64,000 nt of DNA from [Clostridium] innocuum (GCA_012317185.1 CP048838.1:2108001-2172000), one strand, 5' to 3'. Positions 16,718 through 25,774 are shown, numbered from the stretch's first letter. A program made the numbers and translations. Notes: generated by a model not told the origin, from the letters alone.

Positions 16718-18460
16718 ATGAATAGAACACATACGAATGGAGAATTGCGCTTGTGTGATGCAGGGAAAGAGGTTACCCTGATCGGATGGGTCGCAAAGAG
16801 AAGAAATTTCGGTTCTCTGGTATTTATCGATTTACGGGATCGTACCGGAATCACACAGCTGGTGTTTGATGAACAGCTGTCGGAACAAATCCGTGATGTG
16901 CGTAATGAATACATTCTGGAAGCAACCGGCTGTGTCATGGAGCGTAAGGATAAGAATCCAAAGCTAAAGACCGGTGAGATTGAAATTCAGGTCCGTGCCG
17001 TTACGATTATCAACCGTGCGGAAACCACCCCAATCATTGTTGCGGATGAAACCGATGCCCTGGAGGATACCCGCCTGAAGTATCGGTATCTGGATTTAAG
17101 AAGACCTGTAATGCAGCAGAAGCTGATGCTGCGCCATCGCATCACACACAGTATGCGGGAATATCTGGACAGCAAGGAATTTATCGAAATCGAAACACCG
17201 ATGCTTGGAAGAAGTACACCGGAGGGGGCGCGTGATTATCTGGTGCCAAGCCGTGTACATCCGGGAAGCTTTTATGCCCTGCCGCAGTCACCGCAGCTTT
17301 ATAAGCAGCTGCTGATGGTATCCGGCTTTGAGCGCTATTATCAGTTTGCCCGCTGCTTCCGTGACGAGGATCTGCGAGCGGATCGTCAGACGGATTTTAC
17401 ACAGGTCGATCTGGAAACCAGCTTTTTAAGTGATGTGGAAATTCAGACAATGATGGAGGAGATGCTGCAAAAACTGATGAAGGATGTCAAGGGAATGGAC
17501 ATCAGCATACCATTTCCACGCCTGACCTGGACGGAAGCCATGAATCGTTATGGAAGTGACAAGCCGGATAACCGCTTTGGCATGGAGCTGCAGGAAATAA
17601 CAGAGCTTTTTGAGAACTGTGGATTCAAGGTGTTTGCGGATTGCATTGCAAACAAGGGCAGCATCAAGGCTGTTGTCGTTCCTGGAAAAGCCGGCATGAC
17701 CAGAAAAGAAATCGATAAGATTACCGAGCTGGCGAAGAAAAACGGAGCCAAGGGTCTGGTAACGCTGAAATACAAGGATGAAGAATTGAGCGGACCGATT
17801 GTGAAGTTCTTAGCAGAGGAAGAAATACAGGCGCTCGTTACGCGTTTAAGCCTGAAGAATGAAGACCTTGTTCTGATTGTTTCCGACGCATGGAGAACGA
17901 CCTGCGAGGTGCTGGGGGCATTGCGTAATCATTTCGGTGCAGAGCTTGGCTTAAAGAAATCGGATGAATTTTCATATTTGTGGGTAACGGACTTCCCGAT
18001 GTTTGAGTACAGTGAGGAAGACGGTCGCTGGTATGCAATGCACCATCCGTTCACACGCCCAAGAGATGAGGATATGCAGTATATCGACAGTGATCCGGGC
18101 AAGGTGCATGCCATTGCGTATGATGTTGTTTTAAACGGATATGAGCTTGGTGGCGGCTCCCTGCGTATTTACGACGGTGCCATGCAGGACAAGATGTTTG
18201 AGGTACTGGGCTTTACCGAGGAGAAAATACAGGAGAACTTCGGCTGGTTTGTGGATGCCTTGAAATACGGAACACCGCCGCATGGAGGTCTTGCGTTTGG
18301 ACTGGACCGCATTGCCATGATTCTTTCCGAGAGTGAATCCATCCGTGATGTTATCGCTTTCCCGAAAAATGCAAATGCAAAATGTCCAATGAGTGATGCA
18401 CCAACGCAGGTTGATTCCGCACAGCTGGAAGAATTGCATATCGCTATTACGGAAATGTAA
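16718..18460 (+). CDS. aspS: Aspartyl-tRNA synthetase
   Basis: Class II synthetase of 580 aa, bacterial type. An N-terminal OB-fold anticodon domain (LIGWVAKRRNFGSLVFIDLRD) precedes the catalytic core with motif 1 (FIEIETPMLGRSTPEGARDYL), motif 2 (FRDEDLRADRQ), the bacterial GAD insertion (about residues 270-410) and motif 3 (GLAFGLDRI). It is cotranscribed with hisS. It lacks any obvious amidotransferase genes nearby, so discriminating or non-discriminating charging cannot be told from this window. Confidence 0.98.
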   Translation: MNRTHTNGELRLCDAGKEVTLIGWVAKRRNFGSLVFIDLRDRTGITQLVFDEQLSEQIRDVRNEYILEATGCVMERKDKNPKLKTGEIEIQVRAVTIINRAETTPIIVADETDALEDTRLKYRYLDLRRPVMQQKLMLRHRITHSMREYLDSKEFIEIETPMLGRSTPEGARDYLVPSRVHPGSFYALPQSPQLYKQLLMVSGFERYYQFARCFRDEDLRADRQTDFTQVDLETSFLSDVEIQTMMEEMLQKLMKDVKGMDISIPFPRLTWTEAMNRYGSDKPDNRFGMELQEITELFENCGFKVFADCIANKGSIKAVVVPGKAGMTRKEIDKITELAKKNGAKGLVTLKYKDEELSGPIVKFLAEEEIQALVTRLSLKNEDLVLIVSDAWRTTCEVLGALRNHFGAELGLKKSDEFSYLWVTDFPMFEYSEEDGRWYAMHHPFTRPRDEDMQYIDSDPGKVHAIAYDVVLNGYELGGGSLRIYDGAMQDKMFEVLGFTEEKIQENFGWFVDALKYGTPPHGGLAFGLDRIAMILSESESIRDVIAFPKNANAKCPMSDAPTQVDSAQLEELHIAITEM

Positions 18461-18951
18461 ATAAAACTCCTCGCGGCAGAGCCACGAGGTATCTGAATAC
18501 ATATATCTGGCTTCTCCTACTGGAAAAACTGCTTTCCTGCTGTTTTACTTGCAAATGTAAAACAATATGGACATGGACATAAGGCAAAGCTTTGAGGTAT
18601 TTCATCCTTTTTGAGAATAAAACAGGATAATCTCGATTCATGCAGAAAAGCGTTGCATGATCAGTGAGGATAAAAGCACGAGATTTCAAATGCTATTGTT
18701 TGAATTACGCAATAGTATATGGAATCTCTTTTTTCTTTGCCATATCCCTTACAGCCTGCATGCTCTTGCTGTATACTGTAGTAGAACCAAGGAGGTACGG
18801 ATACGACTGATAATTACAAGAAAGTAAATAATTATCTTTTACACGTAGATCAAAGGGAAGAGAAGCCATGTCGTAATCACGAAGGGAACATCATGCCATA
18901 TTCCTGTCATCCTTGTGACTGTACGAAAGGCATAGGGGAAAGGAGTACAAT
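18461..18951. other. 491-nt gene-free stretch with two hairpins
   Basis: Behind aspS is a hairpin (CCTCG 18469-18473 with CGAGG 18485-18489, inner GGC/GCC) without a T-run. A nested structure follows: AATCTCG (18629-18635) with CGAGATT (18679-18685), enclosing CATGCA (18639-18644) and TGCATG (18654-18659). A weak TATACT (18772-18777) could drive the next gene. I see no convincing coding region. Confidence 0.5.
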
Positions 18952-19389
18952 ATGAAAATGCCTGAAATGATGGAAGAAACCATGTTTGCGCCTTGCGGTA
19001 TGAATTGTATGGTGTGCTATAAGCATTGCTTTACGAAGAAAACCAAACAGCCCTGTCTGGGATGTCTGGCAGGTGATGAAACGGGAAAGCCGAAGCATTG
19101 CCGTAAGTGCAAAATCAAAGATTGTGTTCATGAAAAGGGAATCACCTATTGCTTTACCTGTGCGAGGTTTCCCTGCACCTTGATTAAAAATCTTGAAAAG
19201 AGCTATAACAAGCGTTATAAAACCAGTCTGATTGCCAACAGTCTGTATGTCAGCAGATATGGTCTTGCCCGGTTTATGATGCAGCAGACTTCCTTGTATG
19301 CCTGCTCTGTATGCGGTGGTATATATTCTTTGCACGATCGAATTTGTACGGAATGCGGAAATACTTTCCATAAAACAGAATTACAGTAA
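18952..19389 (+). CDS. DUF3795 cysteine-rich protein
   Basis: A 145-residue protein with 20 or so cysteines arranged in repeated pairs: CGMNCMVCYKHC near residue 15, CLGCLAG, HCRKCKIKDC, YCFTCARFPC, and a C-terminal zinc-ribbon-like CSVCGG...CTECG. The pattern fits DUF3795, whose function is unknown; metal binding is likely from the cysteine spacing. AAAGGAG precedes the start. A second, shorter DUF3795 gene lies at 59680-59985. Confidence 0.85.
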   Translation: MKMPEMMEETMFAPCGMNCMVCYKHCFTKKTKQPCLGCLAGDETGKPKHCRKCKIKDCVHEKGITYCFTCARFPCTLIKNLEKSYNKRYKTSLIANSLYVSRYGLARFMMQQTSLYACSVCGGIYSLHDRICTECGNTFHKTELQ

Positions 19390-19470
19390 AAAAGCGGCAG
19401 ATATGAGCTGAATCCCTCCTCCATTTGGTTATCAAATTCCAGGATTCCTTTCGGCTTTGCCGCTTTTTGT
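19388..19470. terminator. Shared terminator between convergent genes
   Basis: AAAAAAGCGGCA (19388-19399) pairs with TGCCGCTTTTT (19459-19469) around a long loop. The A-run on one side and T-run on the other let it stop transcription from both directions. Confidence 0.65.
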
Positions 19471-19898
19471 TATGATGTACTTTTTTTATAATACTTCTGC
19501 AGACGTTCATTCATAAGCATCGTATCCCGTTTGGATCGAAGCTGCAGTGTCGTGTATACAATCAGAAAGATACAGGCAATCATCAGCAGCATGCTGAGAA
19601 CCATCTGTATGCTGTCAAGGTAGAACCATTCGAAATACAGTCCGCTCAACAGCACAACTGCGTTGATATACAGATAATGCAGGAAAACGATGCCGTAGTA
19701 CAGCCGCCTGCTTTTGACTTCTCCGCGAAACAGCAGATTGCCCAATGTACACAGCAGGCTGCAGACGATTATCTGCCACAGAATGGCACTGTTCAGCTCG
19801 GGGTTCTTCCAGAATATGCTGATATAAACAGCGGCACCGATAACGGTACAGGTAGTAATTGCAGAAAATGTAAATGTCAGCTCTTTTAAAATACGCAT
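19470..19898 (-). CDS. DUF3021 membrane protein
   Basis: A 142-residue protein with four predicted membrane helices and a charged C-terminal tail, matching the DUF3021 family, which is nearly always encoded next to a LytTR DNA-binding regulator. It is the last gene of the ABC-LytTR operon, 11 nt after the regulator gene. Proposed to modulate the LytTR partner at the membrane; this is inference from the constant gene pairing. A paralogous pair is at 58691-59543. Confidence 0.8.
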   Translation of the reverse strand: MRILKELTFTFSAITTCTVIGAAVYISIFWKNPELNSAILWQIIVCSLLCTLGNLLFRGEVKSRRLYYGIVFLHYLYINAVVLLSGLYFEWFYLDSIQMVLSMLLMIACIFLIVYTTLQLRSKRDTMLMNERLQKYYKKSTS

Positions 19899-19909
19899 AC
19901 TCTACCTCC

Positions 19910-20350
19910 CTATATTTTCAGCAGCACTTTCAGTGCGGCTACATATTGTCTTGATATCATGATTTTTTCATCGTTGAGCAGGGTAGCCTCCAGACGGCTG
20001 CCGAGCACAGGGGAAAGATAGCGGATTTTGCTCAGATTGACGATGATGGATTTCGAAGAGCGGAAGAAATCAAGGCCGGCATAGCTATCTTCGATTTCAT
20101 ACAGCTTCTGCCGTATTTCATAGACCTCTTTTTCTGTATAGAGGAAAGTTTTGTTATCAACGGATTCAAAATAGTAAACATCATCCGGCCGGATTCTGGC
20201 GATGGTTCCGTTTTGTGTACAGGTGATCAGCTCATCACCGGCTTTCAGCTTCTGTAGAAGCTTCAGGATGGATTCGCTCAGAGAAGCACATCGGACGATA
20301 ATGGTGTCTTCTTCCTCTCTGGATGCTTTTTCTTCGATGATGATTTTCAA
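19910..20350 (-). CDS. LytTR-family DNA-binding regulator (no receiver domain)
   Basis: A 146-aa transcription regulator. The C-terminal LytTR domain (about residues 45-146) contains the typical DDVYYFESVDNKTFLYT and FFRSSKSIIVNLSKI stretches. There is no phosphoreceiver. I start it at a TTG (20350), which lies 7 nt after AGGAGG and gives an N-terminus (KIIIEEKASREE) like that of the paralogue at 58691; the longer frame would run back into the permease gene. It follows the permease by 11 nt. Probably an autoregulator of the operon through the repeat at 22247-22276. Confidence 0.88.
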   Translation of the reverse strand: MKIIIEEKASREEEDTIIVRCASLSESILKLLQKLKAGDELITCTQNGTIARIRPDDVYYFESVDNKTFLYTEKEVYEIRQKLYEIEDSYAGLDFFRSSKSIIVNLSKIRYLSPVLGSRLEATLLNDEKIMISRQYVAALKVLLKI

Positions 20351-20361
20351 ACCAAGACCTC

Positions 20362-21264
20362 CTATCTGTCGAATGCCGTATGTCTGTTCAATAAATATAC
20401 GGTGATACCTAAAGCTATTATACCACAAAGCAGCAGAGCGAAAATCTGGATATGAGTGGAAAGCGTCTGATTGCTAAGGGAGACGGTGATTCCCATTGCT
20501 TCGCGATAGGCTTTTAAAAGGGGGTAAGGCAGCGTATGAAATATATCCCGCAAGGAAGATGCCGTGAAAATATCACGCATGATTGCTGTTTCATGCAGAA
20601 AGGGAAGGCTTTTCAAGACGCTCTGTACAACGCTTGGCAGCATGCCGACGGGAAGATAGATGCCTCCCAGAAAACCGATGAGGGTGCCTGCCAGCGTGGA
20701 AAAGGCACCCCAGGCATGGTCACTGTTCACCCAATGCGCAATCAATGTAACCAGCGCACTGGATACAAAGGTGCATAGCAGCAGCAGACCACAGGCCTGC
20801 AGGAGCTGAGAAAGACTGAGAAAGGCGAAGCCGGAGAAGCTTACGTAGCAGAAGGACAGCGCCATCAGCAGCATGCACATGAGAAAGCCTGTTATCACAG
20901 CAGCGAGCAGATAGGACAGCAGCAGAAGCGAGCGGGGAACACAGGAGCAGTAAAAGCTTTCCAGTTTTTTCTGTTCCTTATCCTGAATAAGAATACCGAT
21001 CATGGTGATGGGAACGGTAAAGGCATTGACAACGAGTATACCCGCTATCGTCCACATGGTGATCAGATGCATTGCATCCGCTTCCTGAATGCTGCCCTGA
21101 GCACGTTGAACCAGCTGCATCAGTTCATCCTTATTCATATCGCCCAGAAATACAAGCATCAGCAGCAGGACGATCAATACGGAAAGCATGGAAAAGAATA
21201 CTGCGGAGCGATCACGGACATATAACAGGATATGTCGTTTGGTCAGAGTATATAAGGTTGTCAT
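20362..21264 (-). CDS. ABC-2 type transporter permease
   Basis: Membrane subunit of 300 aa with six predicted helices and a large loop after the first, as in ABC-2 exporters of drugs, lantibiotics or surface polymers. Its start overlaps the ATPase stop by 4 nt (ATGA), so the two are translationally coupled. Substrate unknown. The linked LytTR and DUF3021 genes suggest induction by a membrane or peptide signal. Confidence 0.88.
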   Translation of the reverse strand: MTTLYTLTKRHILLYVRDRSAVFFSMLSVLIVLLLMLVFLGDMNKDELMQLVQRAQGSIQEADAMHLITMWTIAGILVVNAFTVPITMIGILIQDKEQKKLESFYCSCVPRSLLLLSYLLAAVITGFLMCMLLMALSFCYVSFSGFAFLSLSQLLQACGLLLLCTFVSSALVTLIAHWVNSDHAWGAFSTLAGTLIGFLGGIYLPVGMLPSVVQSVLKSLPFLHETAIMRDIFTASSLRDIFHTLPYPLLKAYREAMGITVSLSNQTLSTHIQIFALLLCGIIALGITVYLLNRHTAFDR

Positions 21265-22184
21265 TGTGCTATCTCCTCTTCCAGTGTTTTACCGGTAATA
21301 TTCAGGAACACATCATCCATCGTTCCCTGCAGTACCTCAAAGCCTTCGATATAGGGCTGTACTGCCGGCAGAATATGCAATGCGTCCATTGTACTGTTCA
21401 GCTCTGCCAGAAAACGTTGGTCATCGCGCTGATAGGGAATATGCAGACTGTCCAGCAGCTTTGCCAGCGCTTCTTGCTTTGCTGCGATAAGGATGAGCCT
21501 GTCCTTTGCGTGGCGATCCTTTAATTCGTAGGGTGTTCCATATTCCAATAGCTCCCCCTGATCAATCACGGCGATATGAGCTGCCTTTGCAGCCTCCTCC
21601 ATATAATGCGTTGTGAGAAAAACAGTCATATTGCGGTTTTTCTGCAGCTGTTCGATACAAGTCCACACGGATTGTCTGGTTGCCGGATCAAGGCCGGTTG
21701 TCGGTTCATCCAGAAATAAAATCCTCGGCTCATGCATCAGTGCTGCGGCAATCTCACAGCGCCGCTTCTGTCCGCCAGAAAGATGGGCGTAGCGCTTTGC
21801 CGCAATTTCCTGCAGTCCAAGCAGCTTACACACCTCTTTTTCGCGATGCTGTAAAGTGCTGCGGCTGTTTTCATATAAGGATCCGCGAATCAACAGATTC
21901 TCCCGGACGCTCAGCTTATCATCCAGACTGTTCTGCTGCTGTACGACACCGATACACTTGCGGATTTCCTGATTGTCCTTGCCAAGCCTATGATTGCATA
22001 TATGTGCTGTACCGGCATTGGGTGGAAAGAGGGTAGTAAGCATGTGAATCGTAGTCGATTTTCCGGCACCGTTAATTCCCAGAAAGCCAAATAATTCACC
22101 CTCCTTCACATGAAAGCTGATATCCTTCACTGCAGTAAAATCCCCGTATTTTTTATTCAAATGGGATACTTCGATAATCTTCAT
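21261..22184 (-). CDS. ABC transporter ATP-binding protein
   Basis: Nucleotide-binding subunit of 307 aa. Walker A GINGAGKST is at residues 36-44, followed by the Q-loop VVQQQNSLDD, signature LSGGQKRR, Walker B ILFLDEPTTGLD and the H-loop TTHYMEE. It belongs to the DrrA/CcmA-like exporter ATPases, with a C-terminal accessory domain. The start at 22184 has AGGAGG at 7-nt spacing; the longer upstream frame would cover the regulatory repeats. It is the first gene of the four-gene operon. Confidence 0.93.
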   Translation of the reverse strand: MKIIEVSHLNKKYGDFTAVKDISFHVKEGELFGFLGINGAGKSTTIHMLTTLFPPNAGTAHICNHRLGKDNQEIRKCIGVVQQQNSLDDKLSVRENLLIRGSLYENSRSTLQHREKEVCKLLGLQEIAAKRYAHLSGGQKRRCEIAAALMHEPRILFLDEPTTGLDPATRQSVWTCIEQLQKNRNMTVFLTTHYMEEAAKAAHIAVIDQGELLEYGTPYELKDRHAKDRLILIAAKQEALAKLLDSLHIPYQRDDQRFLAELNSTMDALHILPAVQPYIEGFEVLQGTMDDVFLNITGKTLEEEIAQ

Positions 22185-22246
22185 AACCATTCCTCCTTGC
22201 ACTACCACCTTACTATGAAACAGATACTGCATGCAATACGGATAAC

Positions 22247-22276
22247 GGTAAGTGGCACAGCGGCAGGGGTAAGTGG
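22247..22276 (-). promoter_or_regulatory. LytTR-type direct-repeat operator upstream of the ABC operon
   Basis: Read on the minus strand, CCACTTACC occurs twice (22276-22268 and 22255-22247), exact copies with a 12-bp spacer and 21-bp period. Two 9-bp direct repeats about two helical half-turn sets apart is the known layout for LytTR proteins such as ComE, whose box has a CAnTT core as seen here. It lies 63-92 nt ahead of the first start codon. Confidence 0.6.
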
Positions 22277-22475
22277 GAAAAATGAAGGGATGAGCTGCAG
22301 AAGAGAAGCTATGGCACAATATTAATCCTAAGCATGCAGGCTAAGGACTGCCTTGCTTGCGAGCAACGAGAAATCTGGTATCGTGGTATATAAAAACAGA
22401 CATATCTATATGATAAATTCACGTATGATGACATACATGGTATATTGATATACTCTTTTCACCATGCACATCTAA

Positions 22476-22515
22476 TCAAAAAGGAAGCTTATGGCCCATT
22501 TCCTGCAGCTTCCTT
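22476..22515 (-). terminator. Intrinsic terminator (minus strand)
   Basis: AAGGAAGCT (22481-22489) and AGCTTCCTT (22507-22515) form a perfect 9-bp stem; on the minus strand it is followed by TTTTT-type sequence. A second, backup stop behind the Rpn gene. Confidence 0.55.
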
Positions 22516-22628
22516 ACATTAAATTTTAAAATTTACACACGTACATGACAAATCCCATCCATCCATAAAGTATATTTTCAGTTTACCATTTTTTAATCCT
22601 TCTTTGGTGTTGTAATGTTTTATCTACA

Positions 22629-22658
22629 ACAAAAGCTGTGACTCTGGATGTCACAGCT
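22629..22658 (-). terminator. Intrinsic terminator after the Rpn gene
   Basis: AGCTGTGAC (22634-22642) and GTCACAGCT (22650-22658) are a perfect 9-bp stem followed, on the minus strand, by TTTTGTTG. No gene is seen in the rest of the 525-nt gap between the ABC operon and the Rpn gene. Confidence 0.7.
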
Positions 22659-22709
22659 CCTTATGTTTTGTATATTCTGTTTGCTTTGATTTTCTAAAGT
22701 ATGCTCACG

Positions 22710-23684
22710 TTACTTTTTCTCCCTCACCTTATCTTTTAAAAGCTCATATGTATCACAGTCCAGGATATGAAGGACTGCGTCATCGACCTGTTGATTGGAT
22801 AATGTATCGGCCCATGCATCATCTACGCCGTATTTGTGTAACAATAATAATTTTAACGATGCTTTTTTACCTGTCTCCAAACCTGTTTCTAAACCCTTTT
22901 TCAGACCTATTGTCACACCTTCTTCGATTCCTTCCAGCTTTCCAATTCTTTTAGCTTCTGCAGTTTGATCTCGCAGATTGGCCTGTACTGCTCGCTCCGC
23001 AAATTCCACCGATTCCGCCCAGCTGAATAACGCCCCATCCTCTCGCATTTCATTATATTTTTCCATAGCTATATCCACCATCCTTCTCTTTATTTTTAGT
23101 ATAGCATCATCCGGATTATATGCAAGCACATAGCAGAAAGTTTCAAATTCCGTCAGGTTTTCTACGCCTCTGACTTCCCTTATACGCTGCTTGATCATCG
23201 GTAAAAACACAATCGCACGATTCAGTGTACCGTTTGGCTCCTCTTGATTATCTTCATCCTTTACCCTGTAGTGACGAATCATGCGTCCTTTATCCTCCGG
23301 CTTGCAGTTCATAAAGATGATCTGATAAAACGGCTTCAGCTTTGTATAATCATCTCCCTGCTTCAGCTGTCTGCCAACCAGACGGTAGCCGTACTGCTGA
23401 AAACGCAGCTGCTCTTCCTTCGTGTACCCGGATACCTGCATTTCCAGGTCATAAAAATGACCTTCCACATCCTCTAACACAACATCCAAAATCGCTCGTT
23501 TTCCAAAAAAGGCTTCCGGCAGCAGCTCCGGATTCAACACCCTTGTCTTTTGAACCTTCAGTGAGTAAATCGCTTCGATGATCCTGCTTCTCAGCAGTTC
23601 AGAGTCTGCATCCTCTCCGATCAACATGTACTTGAAAAAAACATCATTGTGAAAGGGAATCGGATAATTCTTTTCTTTTACCAT
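22710..23684 (-). CDS. Rpn family recombination-promoting nuclease / PD-(D/E)XK nuclease
   Basis: A 324-aa protein of the Rpn/transposase_31-like group. Residues 8-20 (IPFHNDVFFKYM) form the usual N-terminal motif, and the nuclease core is seen as Asp67 (ILDVVLED) and Glu81-x-Gln83 (YDLEMQ). The C-terminal third is charged and includes a glycine-rich repeat (GLKKGLETGLETGKK). These proteins are often called transposases, but E. coli relatives are DNA endonucleases that promote RecA-independent recombination. No terminal repeats are visible, so it does not look like a complete insertion sequence here. AGGAGG precedes the start. Confidence 0.88.
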   Translation of the reverse strand: MVKEKNYPIPFHNDVFFKYMLIGEDADSELLRSRIIEAIYSLKVQKTRVLNPELLPEAFFGKRAILDVVLEDVEGHFYDLEMQVSGYTKEEQLRFQQYGYRLVGRQLKQGDDYTKLKPFYQIIFMNCKPEDKGRMIRHYRVKDEDNQEEPNGTLNRAIVFLPMIKQRIREVRGVENLTEFETFCYVLAYNPDDAILKIKRRMVDIAMEKYNEMREDGALFSWAESVEFAERAVQANLRDQTAEAKRIGKLEGIEEGVTIGLKKGLETGLETGKKASLKLLLLHKYGVDDAWADTLSNQQVDDAVLHILDCDTYELLKDKVREKK

Positions 23685-23908
23685 ATGTAGTATCCTCCTT
23701 GTTTTCTTTATACATATCTATACGAATCGAACATGCAAAACTCCTAAATAATTTTGAAATTCGTAAAAAATTATATTTTCAGGAAACACATGGTGCTGCC
23801 GCAGCTGTAAAAGGACGATATACACCAGGTATGTATGCTTTTTATTACCAGCACGTACCTTTGTATGAAGTTGTTTGATGATGAAATAGAGCCTCCTTGA
23901 AAGAGATA

Positions 23909-23947
23909 TAAAAAAACTGTAACACTGGTTTCTATTCAGCGTCACAG
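23909..23947 (-). terminator. Distal intrinsic terminator behind the ligase gene
   Basis: On the minus strand CTGTGACGCTG pairs over 11 positions (two G-T wobbles) with CAGTGTTACAG, followed by TTTTTTT. Plus-strand arms are 23917-23927 and 23937-23947. Confidence 0.7.
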
Positions 23948-23989
23948 CCCGTCTATTGACTGTAAAGAACGAATACCTTACTGTTTACA

Positions 23990-24023
23990 TTCAAAAAACC
24001 AGCTGCAAAAAGACGGCTGGTTT
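23990..24023 (-). terminator. Proximal intrinsic terminator of the ku-ligase operon
   Basis: AAACCAGC (23996-24003) and GCTGGTTT (24016-24023), with TTTTTT on the minus strand. Together with 23909-23947 it gives two tandem stops in a 363-nt gap that otherwise contains only the leader of the Rpn gene. Confidence 0.75.
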
Positions 24024-24047
24024 ATAGCTGGTGGTATTTGCAAAGCT

Positions 24048-24980
24048 CTAGTGCTTGCTTCTGCATTCCCTAATGGTTTTATCCTCACGAAAGCCTTTGA
24101 ATACCGGCTGTCGCAGGCCGCCCTGTTCTGTATACTGCATGAATTTTACTGTTCCTACCAACGGCGGATCAATCCATACGGCTTCTTCATTTCCACCGGG
24201 GATGCTGGGCAGAAAGCTGGTGTCGGTCTTTTCACTGTGCTCCATCAGATAGGGAAGAGATGCCCCCATGGTGACATGTCCTTTATATACGATATGATTC
24301 TGTACGTCATACTGTGCCAGAACAAGGGATACAATGCCTTTCTCCTTGACAATATAGCCACAGACGATAAAATCATCATCCAGCAGATTCTTGCATTTAA
24401 TCCAGTCCTTCGTGCGCTTTCCACACACATAGCGGCTGTCTTTGCGTTTGGCGACGATACCCTCTAATCCGCGTTGTTTGGTTAGTTCAAACAGCGCAAT
24501 TCCGTTGGTTTCAATATAGCGGGAAACCGAAAGCCGTTCATTTTCCCGAACTGTCTTTTCCAGCATCTTTTTGCGTTTCATGAGTGGCTGATCGATAACG
24601 CATGTATCCTTGTAATAAAGGATGTCAAACGCAGTGAAGCTGGCAGGGAACTGGCGGGAATGTAAACGGATTTTAAAGGGGTCCGAGGTCAATGTCCGCT
24701 TCTGTACCTGAAAGAAATCCGGTTCTCCATTATGAAAGATGTATAGCTCGCCATCCAGAATACAGCGTGTTTTTACCTGCTTATGCAGCTGTGTCAGCTC
24801 AGGAAACTTTGCATTCAGCTTCAGATTTCGTTTGTTTCTCAATTCGGTGCTGTCTTTGTCAAGATACAATAGACAGCGTACACCGTCCAGCTTCCATTCA
24901 TAGATGTAGTCCTCATCATCGAAGGCCGGCTGCTCCAGCCCGATGAGCATCGGGGAAGCATCTCTGGCTGCAAAGTCCAT
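24048..24980 (-). CDS. ATP-dependent DNA ligase (LigD ligase-domain type)
   Basis: A 310-aa ligase for double-strand break repair. The adenylation motif EWKLDG places the nucleotide-accepting lysine at residue 30; later motifs include LDGELYIF, GLEGIVAKRKDSRYV and WIKCKN. The C-terminal OB-fold follows. The polymerase and phosphoesterase domains of full LigD are absent. Its ATG shares one base with the stop codon of ku (TGATG), so the two are coupled. Confidence 0.93.
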   Translation of the reverse strand: MDFAARDASPMLIGLEQPAFDDEDYIYEWKLDGVRCLLYLDKDSTELRNKRNLKLNAKFPELTQLHKQVKTRCILDGELYIFHNGEPDFFQVQKRTLTSDPFKIRLHSRQFPASFTAFDILYYKDTCVIDQPLMKRKKMLEKTVRENERLSVSRYIETNGIALFELTKQRGLEGIVAKRKDSRYVCGKRTKDWIKCKNLLDDDFIVCGYIVKEKGIVSLVLAQYDVQNHIVYKGHVTMGASLPYLMEHSEKTDTSFLPSIPGGNEEAVWIDPPLVGTVKFMQYTEQGGLRQPVFKGFREDKTIRECRSKH

Positions 24981-25774
24981 CAGTGCTTCACGCTCCTGCG
25001 TCTTCCCTTGGGCTTCATTTCAGAAAGGGACTGCTGCAGGGCCTCCATCAAATCGACTGGAGTTGCAGTGTCCTGCTTGCGGTCACTGGCATGCACGATA
25101 TGCTGACCACTGATTTTTTCTTCGATTGCTGCACGCAGTCGTTCCTGAAATTCATCATGGTAATCACCGGGATCAAACGGCTTTGTCATGGACTGAATCA
25201 GCTGCTTTGCCATATCACTTTCCGCCTTGACCAGCTTGGGGTGTGCGAAAGCCTTTGGATTCTCGGCAATCTCTTCCTGATAAAACAACGTTTTCACTAA
25301 AATGCCGTCCTCACCGGGACACAGTGCCAGCAGGGTTTCCTTTGTGCCAATCACCGTTTTTGCTATCGCGACCACAGACAGCTTTGCCATGGCATCACGC
25401 AGCAGCTCATATGCTTTTTCTGCATGCTTTTCCGGTACGGCATAATAGTTTTTTTCATAATAGATATCATCGATTTCCGCAAGCTTCGTGAACTGAAGAA
25501 TCGTGATTGTGCGATCCTTTTCCGCCTTTAAGGCGTCAATCTCCTCATTGTCCATAATGACATACTTATCCTTTTCATACTGATAACCCTTAACGATATC
25601 GGCTGCCTTCAGCTCCTTATCGCAATGTCCGCAATATTTTTTATAGTGCACCCGCTCATGTGTTTTCTTACAAAGCTGGTTGAAGGAAATATCCACATCT
25701 CTGGTTGTACGATACATCTGTATGGGGATATGTACCAGGCCGAAGGAAATGGCTCCCTTATGTGCAACTGCCAT
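24980..25774 (-). CDS. ku: Ku protein (non-homologous end joining)
   Basis: DNA end-binding homodimer of bacterial NHEJ, 264 aa. The N-terminus MAVAHKGAISFGLVHIPI and the CGHCDKELKAADIVKGY zinc-like cysteine region are characteristic, and the basic C-terminus (KPKGRRRSVKH) fits DNA or ligase contact. The start at 25774 has GAGGTGAT 5 nt upstream; a 29-residue extension without a ribosome-binding site is rejected. In spore formers this system repairs breaks during germination. Forms an operon with the ligase gene. Confidence 0.95.
   Translation of the reverse strand: MAVAHKGAISFGLVHIPIQMYRTTRDVDISFNQLCKKTHERVHYKKYCGHCDKELKAADIVKGYQYEKDKYVIMDNEEIDALKAEKDRTITILQFTKLAEIDDIYYEKNYYAVPEKHAEKAYELLRDAMAKLSVVAIAKTVIGTKETLLALCPGEDGILVKTLFYQEEIAENPKAFAHPKLVKAESDMAKQLIQSMTKPFDPGDYHDEFQERLRAAIEEKISGQHIVHASDRKQDTATPVDLMEALQQSLSEMKPKGRRRSVKH

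Noticed and set aside
18893..18955. 20-codon cysteine-containing frame overlapping the DUF3795 start
   Set aside because: No ribosome-binding site and too short; it overlaps the better start of the DUF3795 gene.
22710..23684. Rpn gene as an insertion sequence
   Set aside because: No flanking inverted repeats or target duplications were seen; the family is better regarded as chromosomal nucleases.
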